DNA from: Treponema sp. CETP13
GTDB taxonomy: Bacteria; Spirochaetota; Spirochaetia; Treponematales; Treponemataceae
Length of the DNA: 64,000 nt
Assembly: GCA_001885315.1 (NCBI GenBank)
Contig: MLPZ01000007.1
Location: 1-64,000 of the forward strand
Direction: 5' to 3'
A model generated the notes under the pieces. It saw only the letters and a program-made list of their open reading frames with translations, was not told the DNA's origin and made no database searches. Each line of letters starts with the position of its first letter. Positions within the stretch are counted from its first letter, which is position 1. This document shows positions 25,697 through 33,600 of the stretch, in pieces. Both the position numbers and the translations under genes were made by a program.

Positions 25697-25735
25697 TCAA
25701 AATTTAACATAAATCTTACATAGAGCAAATATATG
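25692..25735 (+). promoter_or_regulatory. Pho-box-like direct repeats upstream of pstB
   Basis: Three 7-mers at an 11-bp period: TTTAATC (25692), TTTAACA (25703), TCTTACA (25714). A -10-like TATATG (25730-25735) follows 9 nt after the last repeat, the same spacing as at pstS. The two best 7-mers are identical to those in the pstS box. The first repeat overlaps the fabV stop codon. Confidence 0.75.
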
Positions 25736-25753
25736 TAACGTATATTTGCTCTA
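25721..25753. repeat. Perfect 13-bp inverted repeat abutting the pstB start
   Basis: TAGAGCAAATATA-TGTAACG-TATATTTGCTCTA; the last base is the A of the pstB ATG. It may end fabV transcription, act as a DNA site, or shape the 5' end of the pstB mRNA. There is no Shine-Dalgarno for pstB. Confidence 0.8.
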
Positions 25754-26529
25754 TGAGTAATTTAATAAACTGTTTTAGTGCCAAAAACTTACATTTTTAT
25801 TATGGTGCCCACCATGCACTAAGCAATGTAAATATGGACGTACAAGATAATACTGTTACTGCATTAATTGGTCCATCGGGGTGTGGTAAATCAACCTTTT
25901 TACGCACTCTCAATCGTATGAACGATATAATCCCCCAAACAAAAGTGGATGGTACAATTCTTTATCGTGGTCAAGATATATATTCTGAATGTGATGTATT
26001 AGACCTGCGTAAAAAAGTAGGAATGGTATTTCAAAAACCAAATCCTTTTCCCATGAGTATATATGATAATATTGCCTATGGACCTAAATTGCATCGAAGA
26101 CCAAGTAAACAAGAAATGGATAATTTAGTTGAACGGTGTTTAGTTGATGCAGGTTTATGGGAAGAAGTAAAAGATCGTTTACATAAAAGTGCTCTTGGCC
26201 TTTCTGGTGGGCAACAGCAACGGTTATGTATTGCTCGAACCTTAGCTGTAGAGCCTGATGTTATTTTAATGGATGAACCAACTTCTGCTCTCGATCCTGT
26301 CTCGACAAATCATATCGAAGAACTTTGTTTTAACTTAAAAGAACGCCTTACTATTATTATTGTAACTCATAACATGCAACAAGCTGCTCGAATCTCAGAT
26401 TACACCGGTTTTTTTATGGTAAATAATGACAAGTGTGGTGAACTTGTTGAGTTTGGAAAAACGAGTGATGTTTTTTATAAACCTCAAAATGAAAAAACTG
26501 AAGCGTATATTAGTGGCCGTTTTGGTTAA
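25753..26529 (+). CDS. pstB: Phosphate ABC transporter ATPase PstB
   Basis: A 258-residue ATP-binding subunit of the high-affinity phosphate importer. Walker [21 protein letters not shown]-loop [17 protein letters not shown], signature [16 protein letters not shown], Walker [16 protein letters not shown] and the H-loop His of [11 protein letters not shown] are all present; [14 protein letters not shown] is specific for PstB. It should power the PstC/PstA permease encoded on the other strand at 31148-33575; separation of pstB from pstSCA is unusual. The ATG has no Shine-Dalgarno and is touched by an inverted repeat. phoU follows after 13 bp. Confidence 0.95.
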   Translation: MSNLINCFSAKNLHFYYGAHHALSNVNMDVQDNTVTALIGPSGCGKSTFLRTLNRMNDIIPQTKVDGTILYRGQDIYSECDVLDLRKKVGMVFQKPNPFPMSIYDNIAYGPKLHRRPSKQEMDNLVERCLVDAGLWEEVKDRLHKSALGLSGGQQQRLCIARTLAVEPDVILMDEPTSALDPVSTNHIEELCFNLKERLTIIIVTHNMQQAARISDYTGFFMVNNDKCGELVEFGKTSDVFYKPQNEKTEAYISGRFG

Positions 26530-26542
26530 ATAAGGAGAAAAA

Positions 26543-27232
26543 ATGACAGGGAAAACGATATTTGATTCGAAATTAGAAGCTTATTATCAAGATGCAATTT
26601 ATTTTGGAACCCTCATTGAAGAATATTTTAATAATTGTATACAGGCTTTTGTTACGCAAGATGTAAAACAAGCTAAAGAGTTGATAAAAGCAGATAAAAA
26701 AAATGATGAAATGCAATTAGCACTAGAAGAGAAAAGTATCCGTCTTTTGGCATTACAATCTCCGGTGGCGAGTGATTTACGTAAAATAGTAACTTCTATA
26801 AAAATATTTGCCAATCTGGAACGTATTGGAGATTATGCAAAGCATTTGGCAAAGTTGACCGTAAAAACGAACCGTGCATTGTTTCCAGAATTTGTTGAAC
26901 CAGTTGCTTCTATGGCACAGCAAGCTTCTGCGATGATTAGAGATTCAATAACGGCATACATTAATGATGATGAAATCTTAGCTCTTGATACGGCAAAAAA
27001 AGATAATGAAATTGATAAATTAAAAAAAAGTATTATTGCAAAACTTATTATGCTGCAACCAAAAAACGATGTTGAAATGAAACAAGTCTACCGCTATATT
27101 TCTATTGCAAAGGATCTTGAACGTCTTGGCGATCATATAACTACAATTTGTGAATGGGTAGTTTTTGCTTCTAGGGGAGAGATTCTTGATCTTGGGCATC
27201 TTGTTAATTCGGATGAAGAAGAGGTAACCTAA
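26543..27232 (+). CDS. phoU: Phosphate signalling protein PhoU
   Basis: A 229-residue all-helical protein with two PhoU repeats (about 20-105 and 120-210). Family signatures with metal ligands: LALQSPVASDLRKIVTSIKI...LERIGDYAKH in the first repeat, and YRYISIAKDLERLGDHITTICEW in the second. PhoU links the Pst transporter to the PhoR kinase and keeps the Pho response off when phosphate is plentiful. AAGGAG precedes the ATG. It forms a two-gene unit with pstB under the Pho-box-like promoter. No clear terminator follows before the tRNA promoter. Confidence 0.93.
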   Translation: MTGKTIFDSKLEAYYQDAIYFGTLIEEYFNNCIQAFVTQDVKQAKELIKADKKNDEMQLALEEKSIRLLALQSPVASDLRKIVTSIKIFANLERIGDYAKHLAKLTVKTNRALFPEFVEPVASMAQQASAMIRDSITAYINDDEILALDTAKKDNEIDKLKKSIIAKLIMLQPKNDVEMKQVYRYISIAKDLERLGDHITTICEWVVFASRGEILDLGHLVNSDEEEVT

Positions 27233-27258
27233 CAGGGGAAAAAGCAAGATTATATTTA

Positions 27259-27287
27259 TTGACATTCAAAATTCTATTTGTTATTAT
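27259..27287 (+). promoter_or_regulatory. Promoter of tRNA-Pro
   Basis: TTGACA (27259-27264), 17-bp spacer, TATTAT (27282-27287), about 36 bp before the tRNA. Confidence 0.8.
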
Positions 27288-27323
27288 TTGTCCATTAAAC
27301 AACTTGTTTGTTTAGAATATTTA

Positions 27324-27397
27324 CGGACAATAGCGCAGTTGGTTAGCGTACAAGTCTGGGGGACTTGGGGTCCCGGATTCGAATTCCGGTTGTCCGA
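27324..27397 (+). tRNA. tRNA-Pro (anticodon GGG)
   Basis: A 74-nt cloverleaf: acceptor CGGACAA/TTGTCCG with the C1-G72 pair usual in bacterial tRNA-Pro; D stem GCGC/GCGT; anticodon stem CAAGT/ACTTG with loop CTGGGGG, so anticodon GGG; 5-nt variable loop; T stem CCGGA/TCCGG with loop TTCGAAT. The discriminator is A and CCA is not encoded. It reads CCC/CCU proline codons. Confidence 0.95.
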
Positions 27398-27409
27398 ATA
27401 GTTTATAAT

Positions 27410-27443
27410 CCTACCTTCAAGTTGTTGAAAATTTGAAAGTAGG
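27410..27443. repeat. Inverted repeat after tRNA-Pro
   Basis: CCTACCTTCAA ... TTGAAAGTAGG, one C/A mismatch in an 11-bp stem, 12-nt loop. It may help end or process the tRNA transcript; no T-run follows. The rest of the gap to 27620 shows nothing recognisable. Confidence 0.6.
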
Positions 27444-27627
27444 GAACCCCGTATCAATTCAAACAATAATCAAATCACGTAATTCTCCTCATCATATTAC
27501 TAGTAATTGCGCTGTTTGTCATCGAAAAAAATTATACGTGATAGATCTTTTCTAAAATATAACTAGACTTTCTTCAATTCTGTTTTTCCTTTCATTTCCA
27601 ATATCGCTAAAATAATCAATACTCAGG

Positions 27628-27663
27628 GGTAACCTTGGTTATTTTTGAGGTAACCATGGTTAC
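27628..27663. promoter_or_regulatory. Two operator-like palindromes 21 bp apart
   Basis: GGTAACCTTGGTTAT (27628-27642) and GGTAACCATGGTTAC (27649-27663) are near-identical palindromes exactly 21 bp, two helical turns, apart. A TATACT -10 (about 27702-27707) follows, with a poor -35 (TAGCTC), which suits an activator-dependent promoter for the lipoprotein gene at 27741. Confidence 0.55.
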
Positions 27664-27740
27664 TTCGTACCTTAAACTCTAGCTCTCTGAGTCTTTCTCG
27701 TTTATACTTTTTGTGAGAGAAAAAGCAAAGAGGAGTTATT

Positions 27741-28500
27741 ATGAAAAGGAAATGTATTGTATGGATTGTAGTAGTATTTTGTATTATTGCTACATCATGT
27801 TCTAATGTTTCGACAGAAGCCGAAAAAAAACATTAGAAGTGGGACAGATTCAATTGTTTTTAATGCAGACTCAGGTGAAGTTGAATATCGATTTACGACA
27901 GATACGAGTGCGATGGCAGATCTTGCATTTTTATCAGACCAAACAGCGCTTACCCGTATGAATTTAGAATCAATAAAAACGCAATGTACAAAACTTGCTT
28001 TTGATGTAGATGATTCAAGTAATGGAGCATTACAAATTAGTTTACCGTCTAATCTATTTGAAGAAAGTGACGGAATTACTAGACAATCAACAACAGTTTT
28101 ATTCGATACTACAACAGAAACATTAAACAAAGTCGAAATAGTAACGGTAGATACCGATATGACGGAAGTAACAACCTCAACGTACCCTGTATATGATGAT
28201 AGTACCGGAACACCTATAAAAGTAGGACTTGTAACAGAAGTCGTATCAAAAGCAACAAAAATGATAGATGGTATTAATCCTGATGAAATGGAATGGTTTG
28301 AATCGCCAGAAGATATACCTGAAATGTCAGACAGTGAATACGAAGAATTAAAAGCTAGTGGCTGTATCGAAGAAATATCAGATATGACATTTGGTAATCC
28401 AGCAGATCCCAGTTACACAGAAACAATAGCAGAAGTATATGAAGACGTAAAAATAAATGCTGTTTCTGATGAAACTTTTAAGCTATTAATAGAGGAATAG
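27741..28500 (+). pseudogene. Lipoprotein gene interrupted by a frameshift at an A8 run
   Basis: ATG at 27741 (AGGAG 5-9 nt upstream) opens a lipoprotein signal peptide, MKRKCIVWIVVVFCIIATSC, with the lipobox ATSC. That frame meets TAG at 27834-27836, just after G-AAAAAAAA-C (27823-27830). The next frame continues without stops for about 220 residues to 28500. Deleting one A would join the two into one protein of about 252 residues, acidic and Thr/Ser-rich, of unknown function. No homology is recognised. The break may be a real null allele, a phase-variable or slippage-read gene, or an assembly error. It is followed after 3 bp by a second lipoprotein gene. Confidence 0.75.
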
Positions 28501-28503
28501 AAT

Positions 28504-28995
28504 ATGAATAAAAAGAGAATTGCAGTAGTAATACTGTGTTTTGTAGTAAGTGTTTTTTGTCTAACGATATCTAGTTGTGGTGACCGTTTTGGAACTAATA
28601 TGTATGCAACCTGTTATGTGGTAGTTCCTAAAGAATATACAAAGTTGGTTTGCACTACAACAAGAAATGTTGATTCTGATTATTTAGATGAAGAATTAAT
28701 GCCTTGTAAATTTTCAGAAGTAGCGGGGTATGATTTAGAAAAAACTCTTACTGAAGCGTATCCAGAAGATGAAAATAATATATTTTATTTTTGGACAACT
28801 GAACAAAGTTTTTCGTCAACAGAAACGTATGTATTAGATTTGGATTATCAATTTTATGATGAGAACGATGTAGTTACTGAATGTTCTCAAAATATAGTGA
28901 TTCCATTGGGTAGAGAAAGTTTAGAAAAAACTCTTCCATCGGAAATGGCAGAGGGTATAATTCATATTGAGTATAATTATTCGCAAACAATATAA
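28504..28995 (+). CDS. Putative lipoprotein, unknown function
   Basis: A 163-residue protein with a lipoprotein signal peptide (KKR, hydrophobic IAVVILCFVVSVFCLT, lipobox ISSC). The mature part is acidic and aromatic-rich and shows no family that I recognise; the stretch FYFWTTEQSFSSTETYVLDLDYQF suggests beta strands. It follows the interrupted lipoprotein gene by 3 bp and probably shares its transcript. Downstream is a short decayed reading frame. Likely attached to the inner or outer membrane facing away from the cytoplasm. Confidence 0.75.
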   Translation: MNKKRIAVVILCFVVSVFCLTISSCGDRFGTNMYATCYVVVPKEYTKLVCTTTRNVDSDYLDEELMPCKFSEVAGYDLEKTLTEAYPEDENNIFYFWTTEQSFSSTETYVLDLDYQFYDENDVVTECSQNIVIPLGRESLEKTLPSEMAEGIIHIEYNYSQTI

Positions 28996-29008
28996 AAGGA
29001 GAAACTAA

Positions 29009-29137
29009 ATGAGGAAAAAGGATAAACTTATTAAACAATAGATAAATGGAAGAGCATTCCTTGAAGAAATGATTAACGATGCAAAAAATTAGATAAAGAC
29101 GTATAGTCGTATAAATTTTAACACCTATGCTTTATAA
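29009..29137 (+). pseudogene. Short reading frame with two in-frame TAG codons
   Basis: AAAGGAG stands 8 nt before an ATG that reads ten codons to TAG (29039-29041), then 16 more codons to a second TAG (29090-29092), and 14 more to TAA (29135-29137). The peptide pieces (INGRAFLEEMINDAKN, KTYSRINFNTYAL) look protein-like. It is most simply the remnant of a third small gene of this cluster. Nothing else is seen up to the phoR stop at 29232. Confidence 0.35.
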
Positions 29138-29231
29138 TATTTTTCAAAAAATAGAGAAAACATGATATAGATAAAAGTTTTGGGCAAGAGTCTCTTGCAG
29201 ATTTTAGGCAAGTAAAAGATTTTATGTAGAT

Positions 29232-31097
29232 TTAATTGGATTTGAAATTAGGCAATTGAATAACAAAACGAGAGCCTGATGTATTATCTAATCGTGATTT
29301 ACAATACACCGATCCTCCATGAAGCAAAATGATGTTTTTTGTAATGGCTAATCCTAAGCCTGTTCCACCTTGTTCGCGGCTTCTTCCTTTGTCTATTCTA
29401 TAAAATCTTTCAAATATCCGGTTTTGTGCCATTAATGGGATTCCAGATCCATTATCTTGAATAGTAATAGACACAGTGTCTTTTTCTATTTTTGTTTCGA
29501 TTGAGATTGTTGATTTTTCGGGGCAGTATTTTATGGCATTTTGTACTATGTTGCCGATTGCTTGTTCCAATAGCCCAAAATTACCATTTATAGTATCAAG
29601 CAGAGCAGAATCCTTTTCATTCTTTGTCTCATTTTTATTAAACTCTGTTTGTTTTAGTTCAATTTTTATGTGTTTTTTATATGCAAAATCTTTGTAGTAA
29701 AGGACAACAGAATTAAGTAATTCGTGTATGTTTACTGGTGCTTTCTCTAATTTTGTTTGATCTTGTTCAAGACGAGAAAGGGTAAGTAAATCGCTAATTA
29801 TTCCATTCATCCGCTTAGTTTCTTGATCCATAATTTCTAAAAAATGTTTTGCTGCATTGTAATCTTCGAGAGCCCCATCTTGTAATGTTTCGATAAATCC
29901 TTGAATTGACGTTATTGGTGTTTTTAATTCGTGTGATACATTTGCAACAAAGTCTTTGCGTATTCGTTCAAGTTTTTTAAGACGTGTAATGTCAGAAAAT
30001 GAGAGAATGTATTGCGAACGTTGTAATGTTCTGTTTATTTTGGAACAACGAACAAGGACATGTTTCGATGGAATACCATTCTTTTGAGGAATAATAGTTT
30101 CCAGTTCGTTTTCGCTATTGGATGATTTTATCTGTAGTGAAATAAAATTTATAATTTCGGTGTTTCGTACAACTTGAATAAGGGGCATATTTTGAGGTGT
30201 ACTTTCTGCAATAAAAAAAAGATCTTTAGCTTTTTCGTTATATTTTACAATTTCTAGATTGTTATTAAACACAATAATTGCTTCTGCTGTGTTATTAAAC
30301 AAAGCTTCATTTTCGTTACTTTTATTTGCTATCTCTTGAATATTAGTTTCTATCATTGTTGCCATGTCACCCATTCGTTGTGAAAGGTTTGCAAGTTCTC
30401 GTGGACTTTCAATCTTGGGTTTATACGAAAAGTTACCATGCTCGTATTCGCGCGTTGCTTCTGTAATGACGTCTAGTGGCTGCAGAATATGTTTAATACT
30501 AAAAAAAGATCGCAACAAAATGACTAAAAGAATAATTGCAGTAACTAGAAGAATATTAGATCTGGTTCCTTTTGTAAAAAAAACAGATGTCGCTGTTGGC
30601 ATAGATACCCTGATTACCAGTTTTTCGTTGTTATAGTAAAACTCTGTAGCATAATAGATTAATTCTTTGTCAAAAACAGAACTAATATGAGTGTCTATTC
30701 CTTCGCCTTGACTAAAAGCCGCAACAACTTCGGGGCGAGTTAAGTGGTTCTCCATTTCTAGAGGAATTCCAATTGAATCTGCGAGAACAGTCCCATCTTT
30801 ATTTATTATTGTTATACGAAAATCTGGATTATTTTTAGAAACGGTTTTTATAAAAAAATCACCGTCTTCAAATGTGCTATTTGTGTTCATGCTACTAAAA
30901 GAAATGTTTGGTGTCTGAGATATAAGATTTACAATTGTTTTTGTAAAAATGCGCAGGTTTTGTTTTGATTGTTCTTTGCTAACAGTCCCTAATAGGTTAA
31001 AAGTAATAGCAATGTACAAAACAAAACCAAGACAGAGGATGAGGGATGTAGAAATAAATAGATACATCCATGCTGACATTTTTTTTAGGGCTTTCAT
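29232..31097 (-). CDS. phoR: PhoR-type phosphate sensor histidine kinase
   Basis: A 621-residue membrane kinase: membrane helix about 10-33, extracytoplasmic domain about 34-180, second helix about 181-198, HAMP (LQPLDVITEATREYEHGNF), a PAS domain (about 260-370, NTAEAIIVFNNNLEIVKYNEKA), the H-box KDFVANVSHELKTPITSIQG, N-box AIGNIVQNAIKYCPEK and G2 box GGTGLGLAITKNI. Architecture and its place after pstS-pstC-pstA, with phoB divergent, identify it as PhoR. E. coli PhoR lacks a large periplasmic domain; this one has about 145 residues, like Bacillus PhoR. A separate promoter lies in the 50-bp gap after pstA. Confidence 0.9.
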   Translation of the reverse strand: MKALKKMSAWMYLFISTSLILCLGFVLYIAITFNLLGTVSKEQSKQNLRIFTKTIVNLISQTPNISFSSMNTNSTFEDGDFFIKTVSKNNPDFRITIINKDGTVLADSIGIPLEMENHLTRPEVVAAFSQGEGIDTHISSVFDKELIYYATEFYYNNEKLVIRVSMPTATSVFFTKGTRSNILLVTAIILLVILLRSFFSIKHILQPLDVITEATREYEHGNFSYKPKIESPRELANLSQRMGDMATMIETNIQEIANKSNENEALFNNTAEAIIVFNNNLEIVKYNEKAKDLFFIAESTPQNMPLIQVVRNTEIINFISLQIKSSNSENELETIIPQKNGIPSKHVLVRCSKINRTLQRSQYILSFSDITRLKKLERIRKDFVANVSHELKTPITSIQGFIETLQDGALEDYNAAKHFLEIMDQETKRMNGIISDLLTLSRLEQDQTKLEKAPVNIHELLNSVVLYYKDFAYKKHIKIELKQTEFNKNETKNEKDSALLDTINGNFGLLEQAIGNIVQNAIKYCPEKSTISIETKIEKDTVSITIQDNGSGIPLMAQNRIFERFYRIDKGRSREQGGTGLGLAITKNIILLHGGSVYCKSRLDNTSGSRFVIQLPNFKSN

Positions 31098-31104
31098 TAT
31101 ATAA

Positions 31105-31133
31105 AGTATACCTGTTTACTTTTTTGCACTCAA
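31105..31133 (-). promoter_or_regulatory. phoR promoter, leaderless type
   Basis: Minus strand: TTGAGT (31133-31128), 17-bp spacer, TATACT (31110-31105), then 7 nt to the ATG whose A is at 31097. No Shine-Dalgarno. Confidence 0.65.
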
Positions 31134-31147
31134 GGTGCAGTTAGTCG

Positions 31148-32683
31148 TTAATGATTTTTGCTCATTTTTTTTATTGCTAATTTCGAGAGCATATTTATTC
31201 CTAATATAAAAACAATAAGTACTGTTGCTGTTTGAAAAGAGCGGTCTACAGAAATCCCTTCTGCTATAAGCAAGTATAGGTGGACTGACAATGTTCTAGT
31301 GGATGCGAATAATCCAGTTGTTAAATTGAAGTTAGAACCCATGGTATAAATGAGGGCTGCTGTCTCTCCAAGAGCTCGACCAATTGCCAAGATTATTCCC
31401 GAAGTAATTGCTGGCATAGCTGCCGGTAAAACAACCTTAAATATAGTTTGTACCTTAGTTGCCCCTAAAGCCAAGGATCCTTCATGTAAAGCGATACTTA
31501 CAGATTTTATAGCTTCTTGAGACGTTCTAATAATTGTTGGGAGTATCATAAGTGCCATTGTAAGAGATCCCGACAATAAACTAATTTTCCAGCCAAGAAG
31601 TTCTACAAATACTAACATACCAAATAAACCAAAGATTATTGACGGAATTCCAGCAAGAGTTTCTGTTCCAAGTGTTAGCAGTTTTATTAGTTTTCCTTCT
31701 TTTCCGTATTCAACTAGATAAATAGCGCCAAAAAGTCCTGCAGGGAGCGCAAAAAGCAACGTAAGTAAAATCATAAACAGTGTATTAAGTATAATACTTG
31801 AAATTCCACCGTATTTACCACTTTCTGTTGGCTTTTCGAAAAGATATCGTAGTTTTAAGTTTTGTCCAATTTCGCGTCTTTTTACTTTTATTGTATCAAT
31901 GTTGCGTCCTTTAAGATCAAGTGACCACCATGCAGGGGCAAGTCCAACAGCTCCAGAGGTATATTCTAGCTCATGTAAAAAAGATTCTTTATCAGAAGCA
32001 AATGTTTCTAATTCAATTGGAATTACTGATAGATGTTGTCCGCCAATTTCGCTCCAATATTTATGATTCCCTTTTAATGCCGAGAACATATCATTTTCGT
32101 CGATGCTCCCAAGTGCGGTATTTCCGTATAAGGCTGTTACTGTACCGTTACAAAAAACACTTTGTATTCGAAGATTGGCTAACTCAATTTGCTTTTGTTG
32201 CTTAGACGACAGGCTTTGGATTGCTGTGTCGTATTCTGATTGCAAAATAAGAGCTACACCTCCTGGACTTGCAGCTGTGGCTTCTAATGCTTCTTTTGCC
32301 GTGTTTGAGTAGGTTGCTAATCGAGATTCTTTACCAAAAATGGTAATTGCATGTTCTTTTTGTGAGGTTTCGATGTACGATTCAATATCTATTTTTCGAG
32401 TTGTAAGTTTTTTCCATGAAATTTCTTTTCCTGTAAAAATGCGTTGTAATTCCTGATATGTAAGGTCTTTAGCTTCGCTTTTTTTGTTGACGACTACAAC
32501 CATGTTATCGATGTTTTGGCTTTTTTCTGAAGTTACGCTGTATTCGTATATGTTACTATACATAAAACCTTTTACAATAATAAAGCCGAGAATCAAAAAT
32601 AATATTCCTATTGTAATAGCGGCTGCCGAATACACAAAGCCAAGTGAAAGGTATTCGGAAAGGCGTCGTTTGTGTGTTTTCAT
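31148..32683 (-). CDS. pstA: Phosphate permease PstA with a PstS-like insertion
   Basis: A 511-residue inner-membrane permease, far longer than the usual 280-300. After the first helix (about 11-38) come some 230 extra extracytoplasmic residues, then the normal permease with the EAA loop EGSLALGATKVQTIFKVVLP and RALGET. The insertion resembles PstS: residues 61-152 (MVVVVNKK, LTYQELQRIFTGK, W90, ATAASPGGVAL) align with the PstS stretch VVVNGN, LSLTQLADIYSGK, W, VASTPNAIGYV encoded at 33601; residues 172-268 (FCNGTV, ENDMFSALKG, YWSEIGGQ, TSGAVGLAP) look like a second copy. The phosphate-binding SSGTR motif is missing. ATG at 32683 follows the pstC stop by 1 nt (AAGGACG site). Confidence 0.88.
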   Translation of the reverse strand: MKTHKRRLSEYLSLGFVYSAAAITIGILFLILGFIIVKGFMYSNIYEYSVTSEKSQNIDNMVVVVNKKSEAKDLTYQELQRIFTGKEISWKKLTTRKIDIESYIETSQKEHAITIFGKESRLATYSNTAKEALEATAASPGGVALILQSEYDTAIQSLSSKQQKQIELANLRIQSVFCNGTVTALYGNTALGSIDENDMFSALKGNHKYWSEIGGQHLSVIPIELETFASDKESFLHELEYTSGAVGLAPAWWSLDLKGRNIDTIKVKRREIGQNLKLRYLFEKPTESGKYGGISSIILNTLFMILLTLLFALPAGLFGAIYLVEYGKEGKLIKLLTLGTETLAGIPSIIFGLFGMLVFVELLGWKISLLSGSLTMALMILPTIIRTSQEAIKSVSIALHEGSLALGATKVQTIFKVVLPAAMPAITSGIILAIGRALGETAALIYTMGSNFNLTTGLFASTRTLSVHLYLLIAEGISVDRSFQTATVLIVFILGINMLSKLAIKKMSKNH

Positions 32684-32684
32684 T

Positions 32685-33575
32685 TTATTCTCGTCCTTCT
32701 TGTTTTTTAGCTGCTGATTGCATGGCAATGTTTATTGTTATGTTTAAAATTAAAATGAAAATAAATAAAACACACCCTGTTGTAAAAAGGGCTGTCATAT
32801 GATCGTCTGTTGCATAGGCCATATCAGTTATAATATTCATAGTGAGTGTTCTAACCATGTCTGTAGGCAGTTTTGCCATTTGAATAGAGTTTCCTCCAAC
32901 CATTAAAACGGCCATAGTTTCACCCATCGCTCTTCCCATTCCGAGTACTATTCCAGCAACAATACCAGAGCGCCCTGCAGGAAGCAAAACACCTATAATT
33001 GTTTGCCATTTTGTTCCTCCTAGAGCGTAAGATCCTTCTCGTAGACTTGTTGGTATTGTACGAAGTGAAACTTCTGTCATATTAATAATAGTAGGAAGTG
33101 TCATAATACTTAAAATAATAGCTGCTGACAAAATACTAAATCCTGTGCCTCCAATATTACGAACAAGTGGTACGATAAAAGCCATACCAAAAAGTCCGTA
33201 AATAACTGAAGGAATCCCTGCAAGTAATTCAACCGTTGCTGTTAAAAATTTGCCAAGTTTACGACCTGCTAGTTCAGCTAAAAAAATTCCACATGCTAAA
33301 CCAACAGGAACTGCAATAACAAGTGCAATTGCGGTAACGTAAAAGGTTCCTACAATAAAAGCTCCTATACCATAAGAAGGATTAGTTGTACTTGTAGGAT
33401 GCCAGTTTGTAGATGTTAAAAACTCCCAAAGGTTAACTACCTTTAGGAGAGGGGCGCCTCGTGCAAAAATAAAACCAATCATTAATATGACACTGGCAAT
33501 CGAAATACATGCACATACTAAGAATAACTTTTCAAAAAAAAGATCGCTTTGTTTTATATGTTTATGTTGAATCAA
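32685..33575 (-). CDS. pstC: Phosphate permease PstC
   Basis: A 296-residue inner-membrane permease with six expected helices, normal length. The EAA loop is REGSYALGGTKWQTIIGVLLPAG, followed by MGRAMGETMAVLMVGGN, both characteristic of PstC. It forms the translocation path with PstA and takes phosphate from PstS. The start is TTG, supported by GAGGGG 6 nt upstream; an ATG is not available nearby. It lies 25 bp after pstS and is followed at once by pstA, so the three are one operon. Confidence 0.94.
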   Translation of the reverse strand: MIQHKHIKQSDLFFEKLFLVCACISIASVILMIGFIFARGAPLLKVVNLWEFLTSTNWHPTSTTNPSYGIGAFIVGTFYVTAIALVIAVPVGLACGIFLAELAGRKLGKFLTATVELLAGIPSVIYGLFGMAFIVPLVRNIGGTGFSILSAAIILSIMTLPTIINMTEVSLRTIPTSLREGSYALGGTKWQTIIGVLLPAGRSGIVAGIVLGMGRAMGETMAVLMVGGNSIQMAKLPTDMVRTLTMNIITDMAYATDDHMTALFTTGCVLFIFILILNITINIAMQSAAKKQEGRE

Positions 33576-33600
33576 TTTTTACCCCTCAAGAAATATGTAA

